Assembly (NCBI GenBank): GCA_944390735.1
Contig: CALXRL010000050.1
Coordinates: forward strand, 50,910 to 114,909
DNA from: an uncultured Victivallales bacterium
GTDB taxonomy: Bacteria > Verrucomicrobiota > Lentisphaeria > Victivallales > UBA1829
Length of the DNA: 64,000 nt
Direction: 5' to 3'
A program made the translations under genes and the position numbers. Below, one piece after another: positions 25,625 through 34,748 of the stretch. Under the pieces are notes generated by a model. That model ran no database searches and had not been told where the DNA came from. It worked only from the letters and a program-made list of their open reading frames with translations. Every line of letters starts with the position of its first letter. Position 1 is the first letter of the stretch.

Positions 25625-26881
25625 TTATTTGACTTCCGGAATCTCGTTCCAGTCGGTTGTGAAGGAACGCGTCAGCATTTCCCGTTTCATTTTCCACGGT
25701 CGCCGGATGCCTTCGGCAAGGGGGAAGAGGGTGCCGCGTCCGAAATGGCGGTTGATCTGATCCATGGTTTCAGAAAGGCGGTCCGTTTTTGCCTCACGGA
25801 CGGGATCGGCAAAAAGATCCGTCTGCCGGTTCTCCTCGGATTCGAGTCCGAAAAAGAGCACGCCGGCTTTTTTGTATCGGCGGCCGGGCTGGAAGATGCC
25901 GCGGAGTTTCGGCTGGATTTCCCGAAGCATCGGCAAGGTGCCGGAGAGCGGAGTCGCAAAGGAAACGGTGGTCGCATGGACTCCTCCCGGCTGAGGATGC
26001 GGTTCATATTCCGGATAATACTGAAGATAGAGATTGACTCCGGCGGCACGCTGCTTCTCCTTCCGGAGTTTTTCCGCCGCGGCCCCCGTGTAGTGCGCCA
26101 CCGCTTCGGCCAGCTCCTCGAATACCGTGACCGGCCGCCCGAAGGAGCGCGAACAGCTGATGCTTTTCGAGAGCTCTCCGGGCGCTTCCTGCTCAAAAAG
26201 AGGAATGCCCCGGAGTTCGAGAGCGGTTTTCGCCAAGGTGACATTAAAGTGTCTGCGCAGAACCGTTTCCCCGGCGGCGGCAAGCTGCCAGGCGGTGCGG
26301 ATGCCCAGAAGAGCCAGTTTGTCTCCGAGTCTGCGTCCCACGCCCCAGACCTCTCCGACCGGCAGAGTCTCCAGGATCGGTCGCGGATCCTCCGGCATGA
26401 CAAAAACGCCCTCCGGCAGTTTTTTCCCGATGTGATTGGCTATCTTGGCAAGGGTTTTGCTCGGCGCAAATCCGATGCCGCAGGGAATGCCGATCCACTT
26501 CAGAATGGTCCGGCGGATCCGCGCTCCCAGGGCGGCGAAATCCGTTCCCGCGGGTGGATGGAGATGAAGAAACGCCTCGTCGATCGAATACTGCTCGACG
26601 TCCGGCGTGAATTCGCCCAGCGTGACAATGACCCGTCGTGAGATGTCCCCGTAGAGTTCGTAGTTGCTGGATTTCAGAATCAGGCCGGAGTGCGCGGGTG
26701 CGGCTTTCAGCTGAAAGCCTGGTGTGCCCATCGGAATGCCGAGCTCCTTGCACTCCAGGGAACGGCTGATGACACAGCCGTCGTTGTTGGAGAGAACGGC
26801 AACGGGTTTTCCTTCCAGTGAAGGATCGAAGATCCGTTCACAGGAAACGTAGAAATTGTTGCCGTCCACGAGTGCGATCAT
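25625..26881 (-). CDS. umuC: UmuC-type Y-family DNA polymerase subunit
   Basis: 418 aa, typical UmuC length. Y-family motifs: LVDGNNFYVSCERIFDP at the start, SIDEAFL with the catalytic Asp-Glu near residue 100, and the helix-hairpin-helix VGEVWGVGRRLGDKL (about 180). The C-terminal little-finger domain and tail are present. Catalytic subunit of a translesion polymerase with UmuD'. Its ATG overlaps the stop of the flavin reductase-like gene (ATGA), in the order umuD, flavin reductase, umuC. Confidence 0.93.
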   Translation of the reverse strand: MIALVDGNNFYVSCERIFDPSLEGKPVAVLSNNDGCVISRSLECKELGIPMGTPGFQLKAAPAHSGLILKSSNYELYGDISRRVIVTLGEFTPDVEQYSIDEAFLHLHPPAGTDFAALGARIRRTILKWIGIPCGIGFAPSKTLAKIANHIGKKLPEGVFVMPEDPRPILETLPVGEVWGVGRRLGDKLALLGIRTAWQLAAAGETVLRRHFNVTLAKTALELRGIPLFEQEAPGELSKSISCSRSFGRPVTVFEELAEAVAHYTGAAAEKLRKEKQRAAGVNLYLQYYPEYEPHPQPGGVHATTVSFATPLSGTLPMLREIQPKLRGIFQPGRRYKKAGVLFFGLESEENRQTDLFADPVREAKTDRLSETMDQINRHFGRGTLFPLAEGIRRPWKMKREMLTRSFTTDWNEIPEVK

Positions 26882-27438
26882 TGCAGTTTTTTCCCGTCCT
26901 GGAAAGCGTTCCCCGCCACGCTGCCGAGTCTCCGGTAGAGATGGCCGACCGGATCGAAGGTGATCGGATCAAGCAGAAGCGGATCAATGCGGCCTTCCGC
27001 ATCCAGAATCCGTTCGTCCGCGCTGACGTTGACGATTTCGCCGACGGTGCAGCCGCTTTTCTCGTCGAAGTGAATCAGACGGCACTCCAGCGTCATGGGC
27101 AGTTCCTCAATGACGGGCGCATCGACAAAATCCGCTTTCCGGGTGTGAAATTTCGTCTTTTTCAGTTTTTCGGCATCCGTGTTTCCGGAGACGAGCCCGA
27201 GAAAATCGCATTCGACCACATGCGCCGCATCCCCGATGCTGACGGTGAACGCTTTTTTCTCAAGCAGATTCTTTGCCGTTTTGTGCCCCGGATCAATGCA
27301 GACTCCGATTTGACAGGTGTCATGGATTCCGCCCCAGGCGGCATTCATGACATTGGGTGTGCCGTTTTCATCATAGGTTCCGATCATCAGGACGGGCATC
27401 GGATAGAGCCAGGTTTGCGCACCGAAGTTTTTTCGCAT
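26878..27438 (-). CDS. Flavin reductase-family protein inserted in the umuDC operon
   Basis: 186 aa, FMN-binding split-barrel flavin reductase type. The start PMPVLMIGTYDENGTPNVMNAAWGG and the segment around KNLLEKKAFTVSI are typical, as are LGLVSG and ECRLI. Members reduce or bind flavin or store FMN; many small anaerobe proteins of this type have unknown partners. It lies 5 bp after umuD and overlaps umuC by 4 bp, so it should be made with the SOS polymerase. The link to DNA repair is inferred only from position. Confidence 0.85.
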   Translation of the reverse strand: MRKNFGAQTWLYPMPVLMIGTYDENGTPNVMNAAWGGIHDTCQIGVCIDPGHKTAKNLLEKKAFTVSIGDAAHVVECDFLGLVSGNTDAEKLKKTKFHTRKADFVDAPVIEELPMTLECRLIHFDEKSGCTVGEIVNVSADERILDAEGRIDPLLLDPITFDPVGHLYRRLGSVAGNAFQDGKKLQ

Positions 27439-27443
27439 GAGAG

Positions 27444-27869
27444 TTACCTTCCTTTCGAAGAAAAATGGGTTGTGAACCGGTGAATCAGCGCGGTGACCAC
27501 GCCGAAGATTTTGAGTTCCATTCCGTCGGAGAAGAAGATCGGCTTGTACTTGCGGTTCGCAGGGTGAAGGGACCAGGTCTTCCCATCGGAACGGAGATAT
27601 TTGACGGTGAATTCGCGGTCGACGCAGGCAATGACGATGGAACCGTCGTGCGGTTCGAGGCTCCGGTCAACCACGAGAATGTCGCCGGAGCGGATGCCTG
27701 CCCCGATCATGGAGTCGCCGGCGGCGCGCACGAAAAACGTGGCGGCCGGGCGCTGCACCAGGAGCTCATTGAGGTCCAGCGGAGATTTCACATATTGTTC
27801 CGCCGGGGAGGGGAATCCCGCCGGGACGGAAGTGCTCATCAAAGGCGGTCTGTTGGGTTCTGCGGTCAT
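27444..27869 (-). CDS. umuD: UmuD-type self-cleaving polymerase subunit
   Basis: 141 aa S24-family protein. The cleavage site Ala-Gly lies in SVPAGFPSPAEQY, the nucleophile Ser in AAGDSMIGAGI and the Lys general base in REFTVKYL. An ATG at 27869 with an AAAGGAG site is preferred over the in-frame start at 27902. RecA-stimulated cleavage gives UmuD', which binds UmuC. First gene of the umuD-flavin reductase-umuC operon. There is no DNA-binding domain, so it is not LexA. Confidence 0.92.
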   Translation of the reverse strand: MTAEPNRPPLMSTSVPAGFPSPAEQYVKSPLDLNELLVQRPAATFFVRAAGDSMIGAGIRSGDILVVDRSLEPHDGSIVIACVDREFTVKYLRSDGKTWSLHPANRKYKPIFFSDGMELKIFGVVTALIHRFTTHFSSKGR

Positions 27870-27889
27870 TGTTTCCGTCTCCTTTCCCG

Positions 27890-27920
27890 GGTAATATACC
27901 ACGATTCCGGAAAAATGAAA
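27890..27920 (-). promoter_or_regulatory. Promoter and possible SOS box before umuD
   Basis: TATATT (27898-27893) preceded by TG one base earlier (extended -10); the -35 is weak (TTTCAT, 27920-27915). The -10 lies inside the palindrome GGTATATTACC (27890-27900), a candidate LexA-type operator for this lineage. There is no independent copy in the window to support the motif. Confidence 0.45.
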
Positions 27921-27940
27921 TCCGCTGAAGAGGGAGGAAG

Positions 27941-27966
27941 CGCAGGGAAAGAACTCTTTCCCTGCG
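27941..27966 (-). terminator. Perfect 11 bp hairpin after the GH42-like gene
   Basis: CGCAGGGAAAG (27941-27951) pairs perfectly with CTTTCCCTGCG (27956-27966) over a 4-base loop, 24 bases after the stop of the GH42-like gene. On the minus strand it is followed by a C/T-rich, not pure T, segment, so it may act as a terminator or as an RNA-stabilising end. Confidence 0.6.
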
Positions 27967-27989
27967 GTGCTGTTTCTGCCGGAACCGGA

Positions 27990-30900
27990 CTATGGCGTCC
28001 GTGCAGGAGAAGCGGACGTTCCCGCCGGAACCGGGGATTCCGCGCCTCCGGTCAGGCGTCCCAGGATCCAGACTTCGTCAATGCAGGAGCTTTTCCCCGG
28101 TTTCTGATGAAACTTGATGCGGAGATAGCGGGCTTTGCCGTCGCAGGCAATCCGGGTGCAGTCGGCGTTCCAGACGGGAACGGTCCGACGCGGAGGCGTA
28201 AACTGTTTTCCATCCATCGAAGAGGAGATTTCGATGAATTCCGGTGTTTCCAGAGCGCGGTTTCCCCGGCGGATAATCAGGCGCGTCAGTTCATAGGGCT
28301 TTTTCAGGTCGAATTCCACTTCCGCCTCCGGAAGGTGATAGCGGGCGGAGCGGAGACGGTCCGCCCGGTCGCCGCTTTGAAGACTGTACACCTTTTTCCC
28401 GTTTCCGAGAGTCGTGTGCAGCGTATCCGTGATCCGTTCGCCCTTTGCCTTGTCCGGAACGGAGAGGGTCCGGTAGTCGGCGCCGGTCCAGATGGCCCAG
28501 GGATAATTGGCCGAGTTCCAGTTGTCGCTCAGCAGCAGTTCCCTTCCGTTCAGATCCACGACCAGGGAGAGGACCGTGTGACAGACGGCTCTCCGTCTGC
28601 CTTCCGAGGCAAACTCCGCCACCAGCGGATAGATGAAGTTGGGACGGAACATGGAACTCTCTTTCGGAATGACCACTTCAAACTGATATTCGGCGATCTC
28701 TCCTCCGGCGAGGACGCGCGTTTTCTGCGGCGCGGAGACCTTCCAGTCCTGAAGTCCGCGGAGCCGGAGGGTGCCCGCCGGAAGCGGCGAGGAATTCGGA
28801 TTTGCCAGCTGAACGGTCGTTCGGAAGCGTTCCCCGGGCCGGAATTCAGGCGTATGCGGATCCACTTTGACAAACTGCCGGGCACCGTCGATTTTGATTC
28901 CCAGAAGCGGCTCGTGCTTCCGGAAAAGATAGAGCGCCGCCGCCGAACGGAGTTCCGGCAGCTGAAACACGATCCGGTTTCCCGTTTCCCGGCGGAACGG
29001 GAGACGATGAAGGGTCGTCTCCTCGGCGGTGGAATAGAACGCATGCTGGAAATCGCATTCCGGGGGCAGCGTCATGGCAAGTTCCATCGGAGGAACCGGT
29101 TCATAGGTTGTACCGGCAACCGTCAGGAAACAGTTGCCGTGCTGATCGACAAGGGGGATCTCCGCACGGAAATATTCGCCTCGATCGGGAGTCATGCGAT
29201 ACGACGGCTGGATTCCGGCGTCGGTCAGCAGGGTGCGGAACCAATCCACCGCCGGCCGTTCCCCCACCGCGCTTTCCGACCGGATGGTGCCGAACTGGGT
29301 GTTGACCCAGTAGGCGCTGCCCGAGCCGTAGCGGTTCCGGGTCAGAACTCCGGCCTTGTTGCTGTTGGCGAAGGCGTGAAAGGCGTTGACGATTTCAGCC
29401 GTGGTGAGCTCATAGTTCACTCTTCCGTCGGCGCGGACCAGATTGCCGTGCGGAGTGCCGAACCAGAGATCGCCCGGATCGACCACCACGTCATGCGAGA
29501 CAAAAAGCCCTTTGTAGCGGAGTCCCAGAACATCGGAAAGCCCGGTGGTGTGCGGCAGATGATGTTCGTCAAAATATCCGGCACGGGTATCGGCGAAGAG
29601 GACCCCGCCGTTTTTCACATAGGCCCGGATATCGGCGATTTCCTCCCGGGAAAGATGTTCCGCACTGACCAGAAACAGAGCCTTGACATCCTTCATATAG
29701 GCTTCTTTGAGTTTGTCATAGGTGATGACCTGAACCCAGTAGCCGGCGTCGCGCAGACGGGAGTAGAGGCGGAGACGGCTGTTGATCGGGAATCCCCACG
29801 GCGAGATGTTGTCATCCACTCCGAAGGGAACATCCCGCTGGGCGAAGAGAATGGCGACCTTGTCGCTCTTCTGCGGAATCGCCGATTGCGTCAGGAACCG
29901 TTCGGAACGGTGAATCATGGAATAGAAGCGGGGAAGATAGTAGAATTTGTCCCGCCGGGTTCCGTCCGGATTGGTGAATCCGAAGGAGGCCCAGTCGCCC
30001 CAGCAGCCGAACCAGCCGTTGCAGAAGAAGTGTCCTCCCCGGAATCCGTTGGGGATCACCCGCCAGACCGTCTGGGCGAACTGCCATCCGGGACCGTTGT
30101 GGTTGTTGTTTTCCCCGTACAGAATTCCCGCGCGGCTGCCCGGTTTGTGACCGGATGGAACAATGGTGTTGTAATAGTAGTTGATCTCATAGGCGTTGCG
30201 GTCGCCGTGACCGTAATGATCCATTCCGCGCACTCCTTTGGTGTAGGGGGCGACAGCCTGGCCGATCAGTTCGTGATTGGAACGTTTGGTCCTGGCGATC
30301 CGCTGCATCTCCAGAGAGCTCTGCGTGTCTTTGCCGTTGACGCTGCGATGAAGGGGATCGGCGTTGTAGATCACGGAATAATACTCGCCGAGAAACTCCG
30401 CAAAGGTCTCCTGCTGGAAGCGGGACCAGTCCAGAAAAGCGGCGGGACGGGTGATGTACTCGTTCAATCCGGGAGGAACGGCTTCCTGAAAGCTCCGGTA
30501 TGTGCTATTCCAGGCCCGGTTCCATTTTGCAAGATCGTTTTGGTAGGTTTTTTTCAGCCAGACGCGGAACTGGGCAACCGCGTCGGGGGAGTAGTCCAGG
30601 GGCGGAATGTATTCGTTGTCGATTTCCCATTTGAAGATTCGTCCGTTTTCCCGCTTCAGGACATCCCGGACGGCGTTGCGCGCATATTCAAAAATGATCT
30701 CCCGGGACTCCTTGTCGAACAGACAGACCAGCGACTGCCGTTTGCCGTGTTCATTGAAGGCGTGTTTCACCTTCCGGTTCCACTGCGAGGAGATCGCCGC
30801 CCAGATGGAGAGCCCGGTTACGCCCCGGCGGCTGAACTCCAGATTCTTTTTGTAGCCGTTGACCATATAGTTGCCGCCGATCAGAGGAAGAAATCCGGTG

Positions 30901-31703
30901 TCCAGGGATTCCCCCAGAACGCCGAGGGGAAAGAAGCCGTCATCGCCTTTCATGTTTCTGTCGATCTGCAGCGAGTAGGCGTCCGCGTACAGAAGCGGAT
31001 CGCTGCCGGAATCCTTTTCGCGGAGGAAGCAGATGTCCTGGCGCGCGGTGAAGCCGCCGTTCGGATCCCGTTCAAAGAGAAGGTGTTCACCGGAGGGACT
31101 CCCCCAGACAATCTGTCCGGAAAGTGGAAGACAGAAACGCTGTCCGCCGGGAGACCGGAAGCTCCGGACCGGGGCCACCGGAGAAAACGAAACGGAACCT
31201 CCGTCTGAGTAGAGATCCTGATAGGCAACCTTTTCCGCCGCGCTGTTCCGGACCGTTCCGGCCAGCGGATGCAGTTCGAGAAGAACATTGCCGGGAAGAT
31301 CCTTCTCCTTCACCGGATGAAGAGTGCAGGTGAAACGCACGCCGTTCTCCAGCAGCTGGAGCGTGCCCGACGGCGGCTGTCGAAGAGAAAGGTTCTTCGC
31401 CGCTTGAAACGTCAGTTCGATGGTCCCGTTCTTCCCCTTCCGCGCGGATGCGGGAAGCAGAAAATCCCGGGGTTGTTTCCCTTTCAGGGTCATCTTTCCG
31501 ATGGACAGGGCCGGTGTTCCGCTCCGGTCCAGAATTTCAATTCGATTGTCCGAGCAGCGGATCGAACAGAGTTCGCCGCGCAGTTCTTCCGCGGCGGTCG
31601 CGGAGGCCGCGGAAGAAAGCGTCCCCGCCAGCAGAGCCGGGAGCAGGGAAGCGCGCCATAAGCGCTTGCGAACGAAAAGGGCGGATGCAGAGAGTGAAAT
31701 CAT
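27990..31703 (-). CDS. Secreted GH42-like beta-galactosidase-type protein with an F5/8 C domain
   Basis: 1237 aa with a long signal peptide (about 1-39, ending SAASATAAEE). Its N-terminal domain (about 45-250) resembles that of the next gene upstream (IEILDRSGTPALSIG). A GH42-type barrel follows: WEIDNEY near residue 360 with the acid/base Glu and the WLKKTYQNDLAKWNRAWNS segment typical of A4 beta-galactosidases. A trimerisation-like domain (about 600-780, VALFL-like repeats with VKNGGVLFADTR) and a beta-sandwich follow. The C-terminal discoidin-like F5/8 C module (about 1060-1220, IEISSSMDGKQF) probably binds sugar. Start ATG at 31703. Last gene of the LacI, prepilin-like, GH, GH42 operon. 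Confidence 0.8.
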   Translation of the reverse strand: MISLSASALFVRKRLWRASLLPALLAGTLSSAASATAAEELRGELCSIRCSDNRIEILDRSGTPALSIGKMTLKGKQPRDFLLPASARKGKNGTIELTFQAAKNLSLRQPPSGTLQLLENGVRFTCTLHPVKEKDLPGNVLLELHPLAGTVRNSAAEKVAYQDLYSDGGSVSFSPVAPVRSFRSPGGQRFCLPLSGQIVWGSPSGEHLLFERDPNGGFTARQDICFLREKDSGSDPLLYADAYSLQIDRNMKGDDGFFPLGVLGESLDTGFLPLIGGNYMVNGYKKNLEFSRRGVTGLSIWAAISSQWNRKVKHAFNEHGKRQSLVCLFDKESREIIFEYARNAVRDVLKRENGRIFKWEIDNEYIPPLDYSPDAVAQFRVWLKKTYQNDLAKWNRAWNSTYRSFQEAVPPGLNEYITRPAAFLDWSRFQQETFAEFLGEYYSVIYNADPLHRSVNGKDTQSSLEMQRIARTKRSNHELIGQAVAPYTKGVRGMDHYGHGDRNAYEINYYYNTIVPSGHKPGSRAGILYGENNNHNGPGWQFAQTVWRVIPNGFRGGHFFCNGWFGCWGDWASFGFTNPDGTRRDKFYYLPRFYSMIHRSERFLTQSAIPQKSDKVAILFAQRDVPFGVDDNISPWGFPINSRLRLYSRLRDAGYWVQVITYDKLKEAYMKDVKALFLVSAEHLSREEIADIRAYVKNGGVLFADTRAGYFDEHHLPHTTGLSDVLGLRYKGLFVSHDVVVDPGDLWFGTPHGNLVRADGRVNYELTTAEIVNAFHAFANSNKAGVLTRNRYGSGSAYWVNTQFGTIRSESAVGERPAVDWFRTLLTDAGIQPSYRMTPDRGEYFRAEIPLVDQHGNCFLTVAGTTYEPVPPMELAMTLPPECDFQHAFYSTAEETTLHRLPFRRETGNRIVFQLPELRSAAALYLFRKHEPLLGIKIDGARQFVKVDPHTPEFRPGERFRTTVQLANPNSSPLPAGTLRLRGLQDWKVSAPQKTRVLAGGEIAEYQFEVVIPKESSMFRPNFIYPLVAEFASEGRRRAVCHTVLSLVVDLNGRELLLSDNWNSANYPWAIWTGADYRTLSVPDKAKGERITDTLHTTLGNGKKVYSLQSGDRADRLRSARYHLPEAEVEFDLKKPYELTRLIIRRGNRALETPEFIEISSSMDGKQFTPPRRTVPVWNADCTRIACDGKARYLRIKFHQKPGKSSCIDEVWILGRLTGGAESPVPAGTSASPARTP

Positions 31704-31725
31704 CAATGGTTTCTCCTTTGTTTTG

Positions 31726-33942
31726 TCAGAAGGTGGTTTTGGATGGGGGATCGTCCAGAATCAAGCCGTAGATCATTCTGGGGGAGCCGTTCATTTTCAA
31801 GGTGACGGAGCCGTTTACCGCCGGGAGAGTCTTCCGCCGTCCGATCGGGTCGATGACGGTGATTTCGTTGCCGGAGGTCCGGAAACGATGGGAAACGGTT
31901 GTCTTCCAGTGTTCCTCCCAGGGCTCCTTGTGTCGGAAGTCCGGGGTGCGGAAGGCGGGGGAAAGCTTGGCAAGGTTGGTGCCGTCGGTCCGGTCATAAA
32001 GAATGGCCAGTTTTCCGCGGGGGGTGTCGAATTCCAGACCCCGCAGTTTGGTGCCTTTCCGGGAGAATTCCCGCAGAAAACGGGCCCCGTCCAATGCTTC
32101 CGCAGCCGCGGCAAAGGCCAGAAGCGACGGCTTCGGGGAGTCGTCCCGCATCAGAAGTCCGAAATCATACTCGGCGTTGTTCGGAACGACGCCGTTGTCC
32201 TTTTCCTGAAATCCGTTCGGGTCCGAGGACACCCCCTGGTGCAGTTTGTAGAACAGCATGGCCTCCACATTCTTTTCGGCATAGGCGAAGGCGATGGAAA
32301 GAACCACGTTTTCCGCGGCCTGCCGATAGGAATCCTTCCAGGAGTCGTTCGGATGCGTGGCGGCATAGACCTCGGTCAGATAGAGCGGCTTGTCGCCGTA
32401 GCCGTAGCTGGTGAAGAGTTTCCGGGCTTTCCGAATGATCCCGAGATAGGTCCATCCGCCTTTATCATCGTCCGCGGTATAAAAGCCGCGTCCCGGATGG
32501 AGGGTCAGGCCGTCCAGAAGGGGGAAAACCTTTTCCTTCCGCATCATTTCCATAATGATTGCGGAATAGTCCGGCTGAATGCCGAAGGTGATCAGTTTCA
32601 CCTGATGCAGACCGCGCTCCTCCAGCGCCTTGCGGATTTCTCGGACCCAGGAGGCATAACAGCGGATCAGAAACTCCTGCTGCTGACGGCTTTTCTTCCA
32701 GCCGACCTCGTTGCCGAATTCAAAAACGGGATTTTTCTGTTTTTCGATGGTGTCGATCCATTTCTTCAGCAGGGGCGCATCTTTTGTTTTATCGAAGAGG
32801 CGCGGGGGGGCGTGACAGGCAAAAAAGGAGACCATGCCGTATTTCGGGAGCGTCACGGCATTGTTTCCGTAACGCAGATAGTGCACGCCAAGACGTTGCA
32901 TCAGTCGATAGGCGGATTCCCGTTCCGGATACGCCGCCATTCCGACCGGACTGTTTTCCAGTCCATGGTACCGGAAGGGGGGGAGCACGGCAAGGTTGGT
33001 CCGGGTGAAATACTCCTTCCCGTTGCAGTTCAGCGAGGCTTCCGCAAAATAGATGCCGCGTTCCATGGCCGGAAGAAGCGTGCGGAACTGCTTCTTCTCC
33101 CCTCCCTGAAACGAGAGGCGCTCCTGACGCGAAAAAACTGTTTTCCCGTCGTAATCGCGAACGATGAGTTTCAGGTCGGCTGCGGTTTCTTTTCCGGACG
33201 CCTCCCGGAGAGTCAGAGTGCATTCCGGCGATCCCTGTTCCCACAGATGATACTCCTTCGGCGCGGAGAAGGAAAGGACGAATCGGCGATTCAGAAGCCG
33301 GGCGGAAAGCAGATCCAGATCGGTTTCCTTCTCCGCGGCGATGAATTCCAGTTCTCCGGCAAAGCGGTTATTCCCCTTGCGGACCAATCCGACGTGTTCG
33401 GTATTTTTTCCGCTCCAGTTCAGAGCATTGTGTTTCAGAAGCCAGAAATTCTGATTTTTTCCGCAGAATGGTTTCATATAGTGTCCGCGGATTTCAAAGG
33501 GAACGCCGGATTTGAGGGGGCGCTTCCAGTATCCCGATTTCCGGATCGGAGTTTTGACTGTTCCGTTGAGCAGGAAAAGATTCTGCATGCATCCTCCGGT
33601 TTTCACGCCGGAGGCTTTGACGTCGTAGGAAAGCCGGATTCCGCGACCGGTCAGGGAACAGGTTGCGGAAACCGCGATTTTTTCCGGATCGCCTTTGGTA
33701 AGACGATAGTGCAGACGCAGGGTCGTGTCATTGATTTTTTCCACATTCTCCAGGACGGCAATCGGCGGCGACCAGATAAAAGGAAAGTTGCCGATGCGGA
33801 AGACCGGAAGACCGGAACGGTCCAGCAGCTCAAGTTTTCCCTTGCTGAAGCGCAGACCGCAGATGTTGTCGGCGATTTTGATTTCCTGCGCGGGAAGAGC
33901 CGCTGCAGACAGAAGAAGAAGGAGAGAACAGAGAAATTTCAT
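31726..33942 (-). CDS. Secreted clan GH-A-type glycoside hydrolase
   Basis: 738 aa with a signal peptide (MKFLCSLLLLLSAAALPAQE). The N-terminal beta-rich domain (about 22-220) shares LELLDRSGLPVFRIG with the following GH42-like gene. An Ig-like linker leads to a barrel (about 300-600) with FEFGNEVGW near residue 410 as the probable acid/base Glu and LYLTEVYAA near 522 as the probable nucleophile. This is the GH39/GH5 pattern, though the family is not certain. Preceded by the prepilin-like gene (29 bp gap) and followed by the GH42-like gene (22 bp). Both enzymes probably act on one extracellular glycan. Confidence 0.72.
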   Translation of the reverse strand: MKFLCSLLLLLSAAALPAQEIKIADNICGLRFSKGKLELLDRSGLPVFRIGNFPFIWSPPIAVLENVEKINDTTLRLHYRLTKGDPEKIAVSATCSLTGRGIRLSYDVKASGVKTGGCMQNLFLLNGTVKTPIRKSGYWKRPLKSGVPFEIRGHYMKPFCGKNQNFWLLKHNALNWSGKNTEHVGLVRKGNNRFAGELEFIAAEKETDLDLLSARLLNRRFVLSFSAPKEYHLWEQGSPECTLTLREASGKETAADLKLIVRDYDGKTVFSRQERLSFQGGEKKQFRTLLPAMERGIYFAEASLNCNGKEYFTRTNLAVLPPFRYHGLENSPVGMAAYPERESAYRLMQRLGVHYLRYGNNAVTLPKYGMVSFFACHAPPRLFDKTKDAPLLKKWIDTIEKQKNPVFEFGNEVGWKKSRQQQEFLIRCYASWVREIRKALEERGLHQVKLITFGIQPDYSAIIMEMMRKEKVFPLLDGLTLHPGRGFYTADDDKGGWTYLGIIRKARKLFTSYGYGDKPLYLTEVYAATHPNDSWKDSYRQAAENVVLSIAFAYAEKNVEAMLFYKLHQGVSSDPNGFQEKDNGVVPNNAEYDFGLLMRDDSPKPSLLAFAAAAEALDGARFLREFSRKGTKLRGLEFDTPRGKLAILYDRTDGTNLAKLSPAFRTPDFRHKEPWEEHWKTTVSHRFRTSGNEITVIDPIGRRKTLPAVNGSVTLKMNGSPRMIYGLILDDPPSKTTF

Positions 33943-33971
33943 AATGGGAATGGTTTCCTTTTTCTGATTTA

Positions 33972-34724
33972 TTAATAGATTTGTCGATTGGAGCCGTCCA
34001 CATCGGCATAGTATTTCGGTTTGCAGGGAAGGGCGATCATGCTGGCGGGTTTATGCAGAGCGGCGTGGCCGTCGCCGAATGCCACGCTGATCGTTGCTCC
34101 ATGGCGGATCCAGAGTCGGTTTGCCCCGTACTGAAGAGTGGTGACATAATGTCCGCCCATCGTTCCTGTCGCGTCCCTCCCGACGGAGTCTCCGACCAGA
34201 ATGGTTCCGGAGGGCATTTTCATTGCTCTCATCAGAATAGCGGTATTGTCGTATTGTCCTTGTCCTTTTCCCAGGACTTCACCGGTCGAGGCCTTGAAAA
34301 GATAGCTGCCGAGCATCTCAAAATTCGTGCTGACGGTTTTATAGTTCCATCCATAGGAGCGCTGCTGAGTGTAATCATGATACCAGTTGCCGCTGAAGGG
34401 CTGCTGCTTGGAGCAGAGCAGACTTCTGGGGGAGGAAATGTAGGAGGTACGAAACGTTTTTCCCGATGAATTTTTTCCGCAGAGAACCCGGAATGCCCGG
34501 ATACCGGGGGCCGCAATCTGAAACCAGTCCAGATTATCGTCCGCATAGAGCTGGGTGCCTTGCATGACCTGCTTGAGATTTCCGGTACATTGCGCCGCTA
34601 CGCCTTTTTCCCTTGCGGATTGCAGCGCCGGAAGGAGAAGGGAGATGAGGATGGCGATGACCGCTATTACGATGAGGAGTTCCACCAATGTGAATTGTGT
34701 TTTTTGGGGAAGGGAATGTGTCAT
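33972..34724 (-). CDS. Prepilin-like protein in the GH/GH42 operon
   Basis: 250 aa. [10 protein letters not shown] then [20 protein letters not shown], with Gln instead of Gly before the Phe. CTGNLKQ follows the helix; LLCSKQQ is the second conserved Cys position; [14 protein letters not shown] gives an exact H-x9-DG end. It lies 24 bp after the LacI gene and 29 bp before the first glycosidase gene, with a GGATTC-type site. Presumed membrane-tethered partner of the glycosidases; the role is inferred from recurrence of the arrangement. Confidence 0.83.
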   Translation of the reverse strand: MTHSLPQKTQFTLVELLIVIAVIAILISLLLPALQSAREKGVAAQCTGNLKQVMQGTQLYADDNLDWFQIAAPGIRAFRVLCGKNSSGKTFRTSYISSPRSLLCSKQQPFSGNWYHDYTQQRSYGWNYKTVSTNFEMLGSYLFKASTGEVLGKGQGQYDNTAILMRAMKMPSGTILVGDSVGRDATGTMGGHYVTTLQYGANRLWIRHGATISVAFGDGHAALHKPASMIALPCKPKYYADVDGSNRQIY

Positions 34725-34748
34725 TTTTCTGAATCCTTTCTTTTTGGA

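Noticed and set aside
27465..31208. 1247-codon open frame on the plus strand
   Set aside because: Antisense to umuD and the GH42-like gene; no recognisable domain.
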